A stretch of DNA of 64,000 bases from Fragum whitleyi. Lineage: Eukaryota > Mollusca > Bivalvia > Cardiida > Cardiidae. The notes under the pieces are model-generated. The model was not told the origin of the DNA. It ran no database searches and saw nothing but the letters and a program-made list of their open reading frames with translations. The translations under genes and the position numbers were made by a program. Positions 1 to 11,976 of this stretch are shown piece after piece. How positions within the stretch are numbered: position 1 is the stretch's first letter; every line of letters begins with the position of its first letter. The stretch covers positions 90,128,632 through 90,192,631 of the forward strand of contig OX411544.1 of assembly GCA_948146395.1 (NCBI GenBank), in the 5' to 3' direction.

Positions 1-208
1 GATAAATTTTGCCTTAATGTGTATTCAGGCGCTCCGCTTGCCGGTTTAAAAATAAAATTTTTTGAGCATGGGTAAACATTTAGTATCCATCCCGCCAAAA
101 AAAATCGAAACGTCAAAACAAAGAATAAAATCAAAAAAGAAAATTCATAATTGCTTCTTTCCTTGCGTTTCTAGTAGCCTACTCTAGTTTTTCATGACGA
201 CTGCTTTA

Positions 209-607
209 GGGAGGTAATCCAAATATCGATAATTGCGTCCAACTTGGACGAAAATAGCAATATTTATTACCTCCCATTTAAAAATCCCCATATTTTCCAA
301 TTAGTGTATCTTCACGAACCAAATAGACGAAATAAAAATCCACACCATACAAAAACATCGTGGAATGATTTACTAAATTCCATTGAAATGTAGATTGTTT
401 TAATTGATTCGAATTGTTTTAACGATTGTGGAGCAATATTGAGTGACTTGACAGAGTATTTTGAATGAATGATTGGAGCGCTAAGCGACCGATTTAGAAT
501 GGTTTTGATCTAGGTTATTGTCAATTTCACTATTTAATTTACTGTACAGTTAGTCACATCATGAAATTGACATTTATCGCAAACAAACCCATTCTGAATC
601 GCTTAAA
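209..607. repeat. Fold-back MITE relic, family M1
   Basis: A hairpin at 209-218/266-275 (GGGAGGTAAT...ATTACCTCCC) is followed by a long inverted repeat at about 478-607. Its arms contain AAGCG, TAGAATGG and a GAAATTGAC-type terminus, meeting at TACTGTACAGTTAG. The same hairpin and termini occur in the complete element at 4478-4921 and in a half copy at 14410-14563. It looks like a rearranged copy with two right ends joined head to head. No coding capacity is visible. Confidence 0.6.
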
Positions 608-738
608 GGATTTAAAAGGGTTCACTAGGAGGCCTGATCAATGTAACAATAATTTTCCATGTTTCTTTAAAGGGTTTTAAAGGTTTCACTATGAGGGCTG
701 ATAAATGGAAGAATAATTTTCCATGTTTCTTTAAATAG
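602..738. repeat. Tandem duplication of about 70 bp before the CCP-like exon
   Basis: Two adjacent copies share GGGTT/GGTTTCACTA, GCCTGAT/GGCTGAT and AATAATTTTCCATGTTTCTTTAAA. The second copy ends in TTTCTTTAAATAG, which reads as a 3' splice acceptor directly before the exon at 739. The duplication therefore appears to have copied an intron end. Confidence 0.6.
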
Positions 739-980
739 AAAAGCGGGATTTGGAAAAGCGCTTTCTGTTACAAGTCCGTCAAGTTGGAGAAGTCGGACAA
801 ACGTCAGGCTGTGTATCGGATCCCATTCCCAGTATATCGAATGGTGCGGTTACCTTTGACGATCCAACGCCCCAAGGGCAGGAAAGTGTAATTGAATGTG
901 CTCCTGGGTCCCAACTTCAAGTCCAGCTAAAGTGTGGCTCTGATGGTTTTACTCTAGAGCCGTCTTGTTCTTCGAGATAA
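739..980 (+). CDS. Candidate 3'-terminal exon: sushi/CCP-like domain
   Basis: The frame is open from a good acceptor (pyrimidine-rich stretch and TAG at 736-738) to a TAA at 978-980. It encodes about 80 residues. The C-terminal half has the four-cysteine spacing of a complement control protein (sushi) module: a first Cys in GCVSD, then PSISNGAV, then IEC, LKC and a final DGFTLEPSC. The usual Trp before the last Cys is replaced by Phe. An ATTAAA at about 1038-1043 could serve as polyadenylation signal. CCP modules are usually extracellular and mediate protein binding, so this would be the end of a secreted or membrane protein whose other exons lie left of the window. No signal peptide or membrane segment is visible. 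A chance ORF is the alternative. The call rests on the cysteine pattern and splice context only. Confidence 0.45.
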
Positions 981-1077
981 ATGTACTGTGAACGTAATTG
1001 ACATGATCTAGACCTGCGACCCGTTCGACTTTATCTTTATTAAAGTTTGAATCTGAAATTTATTGTCCTATCTAACA

Positions 1078-1850
<773 letters not shown>

Positions 1851-2142
1851 TCAAGTGACCGTGCGCATTTCATGAAGGTTTGTCGATAATATGCTGTGTC
1901 ATGAAAAATAGGCATTTGCGTCACATTTATTATCTACATAATTTCCCTTTCATTTCTTCTTGGATGGAACCTTAAGAAATATTTTTCATGTAACCATGGC
2001 CATATTTTTGACATTTGATGCAATTGTGCGATTTCATGGGAAAATGAGCTTTTTAGTAAATTTTCTTGTTAAAACACACTCTCTTTCATTTATGGATATA
2101 TTTTCCTGGTTTCTTTATCTTGTTATATCTTGAACAGATCTA

Positions 2143-3061
2143 TTATAGTCCGTTTGACTTTTATATGGACCAACCTTTTCATCAATTACATAAAATTGCG
2201 TTTTAATAAAGGATTTGTATGTAGTAAAATCTTAATTTTAGCTTAATACCATTCCAAAAAATATTTTTTGAAAATAAAATGATTTCAAAATAATGCTTTT
2301 GTCTTTCTAGTTAATGTTAATATTTTCGCATTATCCGTTCTTAAACACGAGGGGTGGTGGAGGCTGTTCAATAGTAAGAAAATGTCAACATATATAGTAA
2401 AAGCACGTGGTTTTATACTAAACTATTGACAGATGAAATGTCTATTATTCCTTATTTGGGCATGCTAATTAGCATATCGACGGTCAGGTCATCATAAACT
2501 TAAATAGCACGTGATTTTTACCGTTAGTACTCGCCTTTTCATCAAGTTTTCCCCGTGAAATTCTCAACTACTTCGTCCAATAATGCTTTTTGATTGGTCT
2601 TAATATGTAAATATAGGGTTCATCTCAGAATGAATCAAATCAATAATCAATTATCTAGTCAAACAGTTTCTGAAGAAAGAGAGAATATACACAGATTTGA
2701 TATCCAACGATAGCAAAAATCCTAGACAGCCTTAATTATATTGAAAAACTCGATTTTATAGTAAAACAATTCACTTAAAATCATACTCTTTTGACTCGGC
2801 CCCTATGCAAATCAGTACTATTTTTTGTTATACAATTTGCTGTTCCATTTAATACAGTAACAAGTAGGTATGAAATGCTGAAAGTTAACATGTAGACGGA
2901 CGGACAAAATCATTATTTTACATTCAAAAATTCTGAAAAACAAAATTCGTCATGGTATTAGCTGGAAAAAATGATATGACAAGAAAAATATGCGTTTCAT
3001 TAATTAATTTCTGAGATTTTCGGCGAAATGTTGGTCCATATAGAAGTCAAACGGACTATAA
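2143..3061. mobile_element. Non-autonomous element with 32-bp terminal inverted repeats
   Basis: TTATAGTCCGTTTGACTT... at 2143-2174 is matched in inverted orientation at 3030-3061 with one mismatch in 32 bases. The 919-bp unit has no ORF, so it is most simply a deletion derivative of a DNA transposon. I could not identify a clear target-site duplication or the superfamily. Confidence 0.65.
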
Positions 3062-3631
3062 GACATAGGTTTTTCAGAGTCAGTAGAGCGACCTCATGCT
3101 CTCAATAGCCTAGTGAATTTAATTCAGATTTAATTTGATTCCATTAAAAGAAATGGTCCTTCTATTATTATGCTTTCACCAATTCATTTAAGGAAGCAAT
3201 GGACATCGGCTATAGGACTCTATAAATAAGTAGTTGGTATTAAATTATTCTACAGCCTTTATTACGCATTGTGGATATAGCCCGGTTTTATAAGACACTG
3301 CTGCAAGAAATATTTTGAAATGTTAAAATAATAATATCAATTATGATGGTAATTTTACATAACTTTGCTACTTTTCAACATTATATATCATATAAACATT
3401 GACGTCGGAAGCTTTTAAATATCAGGGCGTTGGGACAAAGTTTTGACTAGAAAATCCCCCTCCTCCTGTGGAAACAAGGACATTTTCACACCTTTTTTTG
3501 TTTTAGAAACACTTTATTTTCACATATTATTGCATAAAATGTACGTATTTGGGTCGTTATAGCATACGATAACGAACAATTTGGATTTATACGTTAATTC
3601 ACGTGCCATTAACGCCCGGCTTTTTTTTTAG

Positions 3632-4292
3632 CTTACTTGAGCACAACGTGTTCAAGGTGAGCTTTTGTGATCACCTTATGTCTGTCGTGCGTCGGTCGTC
3701 GGAAGTCGTCACTAATTCTTTAAACATCTTCTCCTCAGTAACCAATGGGCGGAATTCAATCAAATTTGGCAGCGATGAATCTTGGCTAGCCCTTCTCTAA
3801 ACTTGTTCGTGGATTTTTGATTGACCCTCAAATATGGGCATGGCAGGGCGGGGCTTATTTGGAGCCCGAAATCTTTAAACATCTTCTCCATAGTAACCAG
3901 TTGATGGATTTAAACCAAACTTGGCAGAAATGTTCCTTGGGTGACCGTTCTGAAAACTTGTTCGTGGACTTTTGATTTACCCCCAAATATGGGCGTGGCA
4001 GGGCGGGGCTTTTTTTGTCCGAATCTTTAAAAAACTTCTCCTCAGTTACCAATCGATGGATTTCAACTTAACTTGGCAGAAATGATCCTTGGGTGACCTT
4101 TCTTAAACTTTGTTCATGGATTTTTGATTGTCCCTCAAACATGGGCGTGGCAGGGCGGGGCTTTTTTGCCCGAAATCTTTAAACACCTTCTTCTCATTAA
4201 CCAATTGATAGATTTCAACCAAAATTGGCAGAATTGTTCCTTGGGTGAACCCTCTCAAAAACTGTCCGTGGATTTTTGATTGACCCTCAAGT
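3632..4292 (+). repeat. Tandem-unit block, AGCTCACCTGAGC family (4 units)
   Basis: It opens with a variant of the family start (AGCTTACTTGAGCACAACG) followed by GTCGTGCGTCGGTCGTCGG. Four units of about 150 bp follow, beginning near 3717, 3869, 4021 and 4178. Each has TCTTTAAAC, a TTCTCC segment, AACCAATxGATGG, TTGGCAG and ATGGGCxTGGCAGGGCGGGG. The last unit is cut at the LINE fragment at 4293. The blocks at 56556-57870 and 60520-62212 belong to the same superfamily. Confidence 0.8.
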
Positions 4293-5177
4293 ATGGGTGT
4301 TCTTTTTCAAATAAGTGCTGATGATTATGAAACGCCTGAGTTAAACGCGCGGGTTAATGCGGATGAGGTTTTTAAAGTGGAACGATCCTTAAAGAGTAAG
4401 AAATCTTGTGCTCAAGACGGTTTTTTAAATGAATATTTCGTAGAATCGATTGATATTCTTTGCCCTTATTTAGTCGATACAGTTAACAACATCGTGAAAT
4501 TGACAAGGTGAATGATTATGGAATGATTTAGGAATGAAATCGAATGAATGTGTGGGGCGACTTTTGAGTGTTTTTTTAACGGGAGGTAATCCAGTATTGC
4601 AAATTTTGTTCAGGATGAACAAAATTAGCAATTTTGATTCCCCCCTTTAATAAAATATGGATACAAGTTCGATAGATAGCTCCATATTTCTTCTAGAACC
4701 TATAATACACTAACAATTTCAATTAAATAAGGAAAAATCCAGATTTCTTTCCCAGCTATTATTATTTTGAACGAAGTTGTTGTTATATGTTTTTCAGTAT
4801 TTTTGGAGCGTTTTTGAATGGTTTGAGTGAGTGTCTAGAATGAATGTATGCAGCGCTGAGTGAGCGATTTAGAATGGTTTTGATTGAATTAAATGTCAAT
4901 TTCACGATGTAACTAACTGTATATTTAACGCTATTTTAGATTCTGGGCACTTTCCAGAGTCTTAGACTAGAGGCGTAATTGTGCCTTTGCATAAGAAAAA
5001 TGACCCTAGTGAAGCAAGCAATTATCGTGGTATCGCATTAGTAAGTTGTTTCTCAAAAATATTTACCGGTATTTTAAATAATAGAATTACTAAATGGATA
5101 GAAAGTTGCGAGATTTTAAGTGATGCACAGTGTGGATTTTGTTCAGGAAGATCTACAGTAGATGCGATATTATTCTA
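4293..5177 (+). pseudogene. LINE reverse-transcriptase fragment, interrupted by a MITE
   Basis: The left part (4293-4477) reads as the region before RT motif 1: LKSKKSCAQDGF, then NEYFVESIDILCPYLVDT. After the MITE the frame resumes with FNAILDSGHFPES, then VPLHKKND, NYRGIALVS, KIF, LNNRI and QCGFCSGRSTVD. This is the normal order of the fingers region of a non-LTR reverse transcriptase. The catalytic D...YxDD palm is missing, so it is a short dead fragment. The clade cannot be set from this piece, and it differs from the LINE at 34.8-42.5 kb. Confidence 0.75.
4478..4921. mobile_element. MITE family M1, complete copy inside the LINE fragment
   Basis: The termini are inverted repeats of about 27 bp: TACAGTTAACAACATCGTGA at 4478 and its inverted partner ending ACTAACTGTA at 4921. 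The centre has the GGGAGGTAAT hairpin also seen at 209-275. Removing 4478-4921 rejoins the flanking RT reading (YLVDT to FNAILDSG), which supports these borders. The element has no coding capacity. Confidence 0.75.
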
Positions 5178-5487
5178 AGGATATCGGAAAGTTAAAAGCC
5201 ATTTTTGTGCGATTTCTTCAAAATAAATGTTTTGTGGTATTTTCTTCCTTAAAATTGTCAAATTTTGTCCATTTTCAAATGTTTGTATACTGACTGTAAA
5301 ATGTCATAGATTATAATAATTTGTAATGAGGCGTCAAAGATCAATGTTACAATGAAAATGGTAGGCGATACCGTTTTTCTTTTGGTCCAAACTTGTACTT
5401 GCGGATCTATAATCCACAGATCATTGAAACTTTTTTTTATTTTAATTATTCACTTTAAATTGTACGTGGCGATACTCACATATTTTA

Positions 5488-5817
5488 ATATGACCTACGT
5501 CGCGGGAGTGAAATAACCCGGTTGAGTAGTGTTGATATCACACGGGTGTTATTATATAAATTATATATATTGTGACGTCAGTTTTAAACGGCGTTATTAG
5601 TATCGCGGAAAATTGAAATGTTGAATTCCAAAAAAATTGACGATTTTTCGCAAAAATATTGGAGGGATATTATGAATAGAATATAAAATTTGTTCTCATT
5701 AAATACAGAATTTATTAAACTCGTCATCTATAAACAGATAAAAAAAGAACTCGGCGTAACCTCTTTTTTATCAATTTATAGATGACTCGTTTAATAAATT
5801 TTGTATTCCATGACTTT
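5488..5817 (+). repeat. Dispersed repeat with internal 47-bp inverted repeat
   Basis: The sequence from ATATGACCTACGTCGC through GTGACGTCA and ACGGCGTTAT to AATACAGAATTTATTAAAC also occurs, inverted and diverged, at 45697-46019. At its right end AATACAGAATTTATTAAACTC with GTCATCTATAAA (5705-5735) pairs with an inverted arm at about 5771-5817. It is a non-coding transposon-derived repeat of unknown class. Confidence 0.6.
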
Positions 5818-6082
5818 AACGACAACGTCTATTAAGCGACTATATTCATTTTAATGCGATTGTTTTAAGAATCTCGTTCTTAAAAAAACCAAAATATCTT
5901 TAAAAGAAGATATAATTGGTTTGAAAATTATACTTAGACGAATCGTATATAATTAAAACACTTAGAATCGTTTCTATTGAGTTTTAACAACACAGGATTA
6001 TGTTTCTAATTGTCGCTGTTTTGTGGCCCTATAAGCCGTCGCTTAATTCATGTTTTACTATAGGGTTAATTAACATTTTTGA

Positions 6083-6165
6083 GGGCGTCAACATTTGCAG
6101 AGACCCGAAAAATGGTTTTGCCCGTTGTTAACGCATTTTCAGGGTCTCGGCAAATGTTAACGCCC
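6083..6165. repeat. 32-bp-arm hairpin (GGGCGTCAACATTTGC)
   Basis: The arms are 6083-6114 and 6134-6165, with a loop of about 19 bases and few mismatches. The ends carry a TTAACGCCC motif also seen near 3610, 7470 and 63700, so this may be the fold-back end of a dispersed element. Confidence 0.65.
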
Positions 6166-6426
6166 GAAAACGTGAATTGGTGCTATTATTGCATAAAAAG
6201 AAAGGTTAGAGTATTTTTTTTTAGCGGAAAACCCGTAATAATTCATAAAAACGACTCAAAACGACCCAAAACCTACGAAAACGCCGGCTTAATTGCGTCA
6301 TACATTCCACCGTCACTTTAGTTTATAGGCCTACTGCCATTGCTTGCTAAAATTATGACGTCACAAAATTTAACGCGGGAATTAGATTAACGTCTTAAGT
6401 TACGCTCTAAATAAACGTTACCATAA

Positions 6427-7014
6427 ATAAACTGAAACCAACTTCTAATCGGTCACTGCATGTTTTCCTCTTTTCGACATATTTACAATAAAAAAAATGA
6501 ATAGAACATTACGTTCCCACAAAGACAAATCAATCTCGAGGACTTTAATGAAAGAATTGTGTACAAAGACGGTACAGAACGATTATACCAGAGAAAAGAA
6601 GACACCAACCCTACTTTGAAAAAGTCACAAAACTCGCAAACTGCAAGGAATTTTCAAAATTTCACTCGGAGAAATACCGTTATGTTCTTGAAAAATCGTT
6701 ATGCTTTCGATGCTTTAAAGGTATCTGAATAGAAATAAGTAAAGAAAACATTGTTTTAGACGTTAGCTTGCGTATATGAGGTGAATTTGTTAAATTTACC
6801 CCACCCACCAACGTTAATTTTGAAATTGAGGGTACCCATGTTCTCATGCAAGTTAAATTACTTTCCCTGGAGAATTTTTCGATGCATTTTGTATTTGCTA
6901 TCTACTAAGTGCATGGGCTATCGAAAATCATCAAACACTTGCATCTTTAACATTATTAAGCATTACTTTTCGTGCTTTATATGAGTGACCGATTAGAAGT
7001 TGGTTTAAGTTTAT
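6427..7014. mobile_element. Non-autonomous element with 31-bp terminal inverted repeats
   Basis: ATAAACTGAAACCAACTTCT... at 6427-6457 is matched in inverted orientation at 6984-7014 with one mismatch in 31. The 588-bp unit has no credible ORF. Its TIRs differ from those at 2143-3061, so it is another MITE family. Confidence 0.7.
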
Positions 7015-7181
7015 GTTAGATGCATATTACTTATCAATACGTATACTCGTCAAAATCGTACCTTTGACGTATTGTTAAAAAAGGGCATCGATTTATATTT
7101 TTGAGGTCAATAAATGTTGCAGAAAAAGATAAGTATCATTGAAATCGATAAGCTGTATAAGTCCCAAATCGAATATATTTT

Positions 7182-7402
7182 TGACCCGTCATGCAAAAAG
7201 GGACCATCTGGGAAATTGGTAAAATGAATATTTGAAAAAGAGTTTGGGTGCAGCCTTGGTCAACCAGAGGTCGCATTTCAAAAATTCTTTCACTGGAAGG
7301 TAGATTAAACATTCTATATTCAGAAAATAAACGCATTGCGAAAAGTTTCGACCCTAGTCAGTCTGCGCAAACCGGATGGCCCCTTTTCGCGTGACGGGTC
7401 AC
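7182..7402. mobile_element. Short TIR element, TGACCCGTCA family, copy 1
   Basis: TGACCCGTCATGCAAAAAGG at 7182 pairs with CCTTTTCGCGTGACGGGTCA ending near 7401. The arms are about 30 bp with a few mismatches. A second copy lies at 7616-7870, and diverged pieces occur near 14095-14115 and 15910-15965. No ORF is present. Confidence 0.6.
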
Positions 7403-7615
7403 ATTTAAGTAAAAAAAAAGCCGACCGTTAACGGCGCGTGATTTTACTGATTAATCAACGCTTTCTCCCGTTAACGCCCGGGGTTTGTCCATTAACGTAT
7501 GCCCATAACGACCCGAAAACGCACATTTTATGCAATAATGTATAATAGTGAATGCTTGTACTATTACAGACGGGTGTATTTGGAGAATATTTTGATAATG
7601 TTTCGTTTTATTCTG

Positions 7616-7870
7616 TGACCCGTCACTCGGAAGTGGATCATCTGGTAAGTGCAAAAAAAATGTCGTTCCTGTTCAGACTGCACAATTTACACAGACTGAA
7701 CAGGGTTTAAACAGTTCCATAACAACATTTCTTTCTGAATCTTGAATGACTTTTGTACCTTCCTATGTATTTTTTCTGAAATAAGCATTCTGGTTGGCCT
7801 ATGCTGGAGCCTATTCTTTTTCCAAATATTCATTTTACGGATGATCCCTTTTCGCATGACGGGTCACATT
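7616..7870. mobile_element. Short TIR element, TGACCCGTCA family, copy 2
   Basis: TGACCCGTCACTCGGAAGTG at 7616 pairs with CCCTTTTCGCATGACGGGTC ending near 7866. The termini match the copy 214 bp upstream, but the interior differs, which is usual for MITEs that share only their ends. Confidence 0.6.
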
Positions 7871-8082
7871 TATGAAAAAAGAGGGTTATATTCGTAAATA
7901 GAAATCATAAGTGGTACTCAGTCTTGTATTTTTCTCATTCCTCATCCACCACTCTAATGAATCGATGGATCGCTGTCCCCGTTGTTTGACCTCCACCTTG
8001 ATAAGGGACGTTTGTAATATTTTGGGTAGAACTTACCCCATCATTTTGATGTCCGCTGTTTTCGCAGAAAACCAGGGGTATA

Positions 8083-8230
8083 TATAATACGTACTTAGTG
8101 TATTATATGAAAAGAAAAATCTAATGAGGTTGGGAGAATTGAAAATTGTCGAGGCTCTGCCGAGACAATTATCAATTCTCACAACCGAGTTAGATATTTT
8201 TTTCATACAATACACTAAGTACGTATTATA
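8083..8230. repeat. 148-bp near-perfect palindrome
   Basis: The left arm (from TATAATACGTACTTAGTGTA) and the right arm (ending TACACTAAGTACGTATTATA) pair over about 70 bp around GAGGCTCTGCCGAG. The two overlapping ORFs on opposite strands here come from this symmetry and are not genes. Confidence 0.85.
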
Positions 8231-8394
8231 TTTATCTTATAACCTCTTTTTGTCTTCTTTTCGTCAATGTTTCCAACAGAAATGTAAGTTTCTAAAAATA
8301 ACCGCAAAATATCTTTGTGCTAAAAATAACTATGTGATATCATAAAAGATATCATACGGGATGTTATCATACGGATATTTGTAAAGTTATAAGA

Positions 8395-8835
8395 TAAATT
8401 GCTTTAGCGTTGGCGTTGTCGTCGGCGCCCTTGTTGCCGTCCTTGTCGTTGTCGTGGTTCTTATGAAGGCATTCACTTGAAACTTGGCACACATGTGCAC
8501 TATCAACTTGAGGCGCTTAAGCGCCTGAATCGTTCTACAGGCCTGAATATCCTGAATATGATTATTAAAGGATGATAAGGCTGTTTAAACGAGAATTGAG
8601 GTGAATGAATGAATGAGTTAATGTTTTTTTCTATGTAAATAAGTGTTTAAAAGTGTCATATGCTGAAATATTTCTGCCTAAAAAATCATGATCAGTGAAT
8701 ATCATTGAAAATTGACCTCTACCTGTTACACACATAATTTTCATTAAATCACAGGTATTTCGTGCAGTCTGATAATGGGTCACACAAGGATCATTCTAGT
8801 GAAATTTGGTTAAAATTCAAATAAAAAAATCGACA
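8395..8835 (+). repeat. Degenerate mollusc-type tandem repeat fragments
   Basis: A GTCGTCGGCG/GTCGTTGTCG-rich start followed by CACTTGAAACTTGGCACACA resembles the head of a dispersed repeat. Near 8758-8820 a unit with GTCTGATAATGGGTCACA and ATTCTAGTGAAATTTGGTT matches the units at 22540-23290. No gene is seen. Confidence 0.5.
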
Positions 8836-9713
8836 GTAACAGAAACATACTGTTACTGTACAATGTAACATGAATTAAGCGACTTCTCCCTGAAACTGAT
8901 TTGATTAAAATCCAAATAAAAATCAAAGTGCTGTCAGCACTGTAAATCGGACATTATTGAGAGGCTGGGATAGTGCAATAGTTCGCCAATCAAAAGGGCT
9001 CAAATTTGGACAATAAAAGTTGGTAAAATATTTGCCCAATTTGTGAGTTTTTTGTCATAACACTTCATCTTTTCGAGGACATCGCCAGCACATCCAACCT
9101 CGTGGGTCCGATTTTGAAAGTTTGCTGATTCGATAGCCCTCTGTTACATGCGAAGAATATTGCTCCCTTTTAAGAAATGCACCAGAGACCGTAGATAGGT
9201 GAAATGAGCACTGGGACTTATGCCATAAATCTGGCTTGTTATCCGTTAATAGCCATAACTCCCGGGGTTTGTTTTCTTTAGTCAGCTAGGGATCGGGGCT
9301 GATTCTTAATGTCCTGTTATATCCACTGCACATCAATATCCAGGAATAACTGGTGTTAGTGTCTAGTTTGTCTCAAGATCTTATTTTGGAATTTTAATAT
9401 GTTTTGTTCCTTTAAGAAACTCTGTTAAACATGAACTTACAACACATCCAGACCGCTTACATTTTGAAGAAGATTCGGATGATTTATTTAATTGATAATA
9501 TGCAATTGGCAACGTTGTATAGTAAAACCCAAACTTGAATTTTGAAGTTAATTACGGTTTTTTTTTTTTTTCTTAACAAAATCCTTTTATAAATTTCGTC
9601 TGCCTTGTATCTAAAGTTTGTACTGTAGTTATGATGTTATGATTGCTTTTGTTTTAACTATATATGGTATCCGGTTTATGTGTAAGGGGTTTTGTTCTGC
9701 CTTGTCGTACAAG

Positions 9714-9787
9714 CTAGCTTTTTATAGCAACGGCGGTATAGCTCTCGCTTTTGGACAAAGAGGTCCCTGGTTCGAATCCTAACGAAG
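9714..9787 (+). repeat. tRNA-like sequence, probable SINE head
   Basis: TAGCAACGGCGG resembles an A box and CTGGTTCGAATCC a B box of RNA polymerase III promoters, about 50 bp apart. The acceptor stem does not pair, so it is not a functional tRNA gene. It lies 50 bp left of the split-direct-repeat element. Confidence 0.45.
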
Positions 9788-9837
9788 TTGCATATTTTTT
9801 TACAGGGAACAATACCTGTAAAAGCATTGACAGGGTA

Positions 9838-10098
9838 TTATTTTATGACGAATTCAAAACACAACACAGTATGTCATATATTCATATAATATAGCCCATG
9901 GACTATGGGCTTGACTCATATATACATGGAATTTCAAAATTGGCGAAAGATCGCGGTAGGGAGATTAGAGCAGTATGAACGGAGCTGTGCATTTAAGCAC
10001 CCAGACGATACTGCTTTTGTGTGACCGACATCGCTGCTATACAATACCCAAACATCGTCGATTACTTATTGAGATAATTTAACGAAGAATTTTCCGCC
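9838..10098. repeat. Split direct repeat A1 of element 1
   Basis: It runs from TTATTTTATGACGAATTC to GAAGAATTTTCCGCC and is repeated at 11657-11917. It includes a small palindrome, GCCCATGGACTATGGGC. Sequence identity stops abruptly at both ends. Confidence 0.9.
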
Positions 10099-10341
10099 CA
10101 TGATTGTGAGTACTTGATCTTTGCATATGAATTTTGATTACTTGAAATTATCGGATACGAATTAACTTAATAGTTGTGCAATAGCTGCAAAAGGTATGGA
10201 ATGAACGGTACTAGGCTTGTTAGACAAATGAATGGCACTGAAAGCCAAGCGTTGTGAACCTTCTTATGTATGACTAGTTTTCATGATAGATATACCTTAC
10301 AAAACCACAGCTAGTTTAGTAGACATCATTATATACATGCA

Positions 10342-11000
10342 TTAAGGGGTGAACTGCAGACCTACGTATGGCATACCTTGGACGCCAGGACTGTGTACCT
10401 TTGACACTTGTAGCTTGTATTCATGCTAACCTTATGTATTGGCCACTCATAATTCATCATCTGCATGAAGACAGAGCATTATTAAACAAAACCACTGACA
10501 TGCAGGGCCAGAGCACCTCAGACTCAGGATGCACGTCACACTAAATGAGCAACGGTGAACCTTAGACACCAGGACCTTGTGTACCACAGACACCAATACA
10601 TTCCCTGTATTCATGATGGCCAAGAACTATTTCACGGTTTTCTCAAGACAAATCTTTCAAGAATACAGTCCACTCTTAAACCAAGACCATAGCCGTGCAG
10701 GGCCAGAGCACCTGGGACTCAGGATGCACGGCACACAAAACATACGGTGAACCTTAGACACCAGGACACGGTGCACCTTAGACACCACATATTACTTGTA
10801 TTCATGCAGACCGATAATTCTTGGTCGCTTAAAAACCAATTGTGTGCAGAATACAGAGCATCATTTTAGCCAAAACAATACATATGCAGAGCCAGAGCAC
10901 CTGAGACTCTGGATGCATAAACATAACTCGTTACACTGGACACCAAAGGTCCGGTTTGCATGAAAATATTACTCGGTGTGACCATCCGCCGATTTCTAAT
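10342..11000. repeat. Tandem array of about 190-bp units inside element 1
   Basis: Three to four units occur. GTGAACCTTAGACACCAGGA (or variants) appears near 10375, 10553, 10745 and 10930. TGCAGGGCCAGAGCACCT (or variants) appears near 10501, 10696 and 10884. The array fills the interval where autonomous elements would carry coding sequence, and no enzyme is encoded here. Confidence 0.75.
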
Positions 11001-11467
11001 AAACAGAGGAGTTAAGGCTGTGTGCAGTTCACCACTTAATGCTTGTACCGAACTTTCTTTTCCCGTCATATAATGCAGCCATACTACGTTCACGCTCATT
11101 CATTAGTAAAAGGAGTTGCACGTACGCGTTACCGATGAATGTTTTGCTTGCTTGACAAAAGGAGATGCCAGTAGCCCAAGTTGCCAAACGAGCCCAGATC
11201 TCTCATTGACGCGTCATATAATATCTATCTCCCTACCGCGACATTAAAATGAAATAAAACAATCAATTAGTCATAGGTCTCTTTTCAGATAACAGCACCA
11301 CCAGCATCCAAGAATTCGATAGTTTTCTCCTAAAACAACAATGGCGACGGTTGTACCTGAAACGATACAGAAATCGAGAGCAAACATGTTCTATAGATAT
11401 TATTGCATTAATCATTGCCTTATTGTGAAATTTGCCAAAAATTATGATGTGGGAATGGGTGGGTGGG

Positions 11468-11658
11468 TTAATATCTTGTATCGCGTGTTAGTAAAAAGAG
11501 AATGATTTCGTCGATGCACGGGTTTATATAGCAGACGACATACGGGTAACGGATTACGGAGATTGACGATTTCACTCGGCAATCGTCGTCAAGGAAACCA
11601 GCCACGCACATCGCAAAAATAATCCATGTTATTTTCAATTCTGAAAATAACACTATTT
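11468..11658. repeat. Split direct repeat B1 of element 1
   Basis: It runs from TTAATATCTTGTATCGCG to CTGAAAATAACACTATTT and recurs at 12667-12857. Its last two bases are the first two of A2. Confidence 0.9.
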
Positions 11659-11917
11659 ATTTTATGACGAATTCAAAACACAACACAGTATGTCATATAT
11701 TCATATAATATAGCCCATGGACTATGGGCTTGACTCATATATACATGGAATTTCAAAATTGGCGAAAGATCGCGGTAGGGAGATTAGAGCAGTATGAACG
11801 GAGCTGTGCATTTAAGCACCCAGACGATACTGCTTTTGTGTGACCGACATCGCTGCTATACAATACCCAAACATCGTCGATTACTTATTGAGATAATTTA
11901 ACGAAGAATTTTCCGCC
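11657..11917. repeat. Split direct repeat A2 of element 1
   Basis: Second copy of A1, directly joined to B1. The B1A2 junction is equivalent to the joined ends of a circular intermediate, as expected for tyrosine-recombinase retrotransposons. Confidence 0.9.
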
Positions 11918-11976
11918 ACTGTAAATTTTCTAAAAATTTATCCCCCAAAATTCTGGAGTCCTTAGTTGTGAATGAT

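Noticed and set aside
8033..8345. Two ORFs on opposite strands with similar peptides
   Set aside because: They are created by the 148-bp palindrome.
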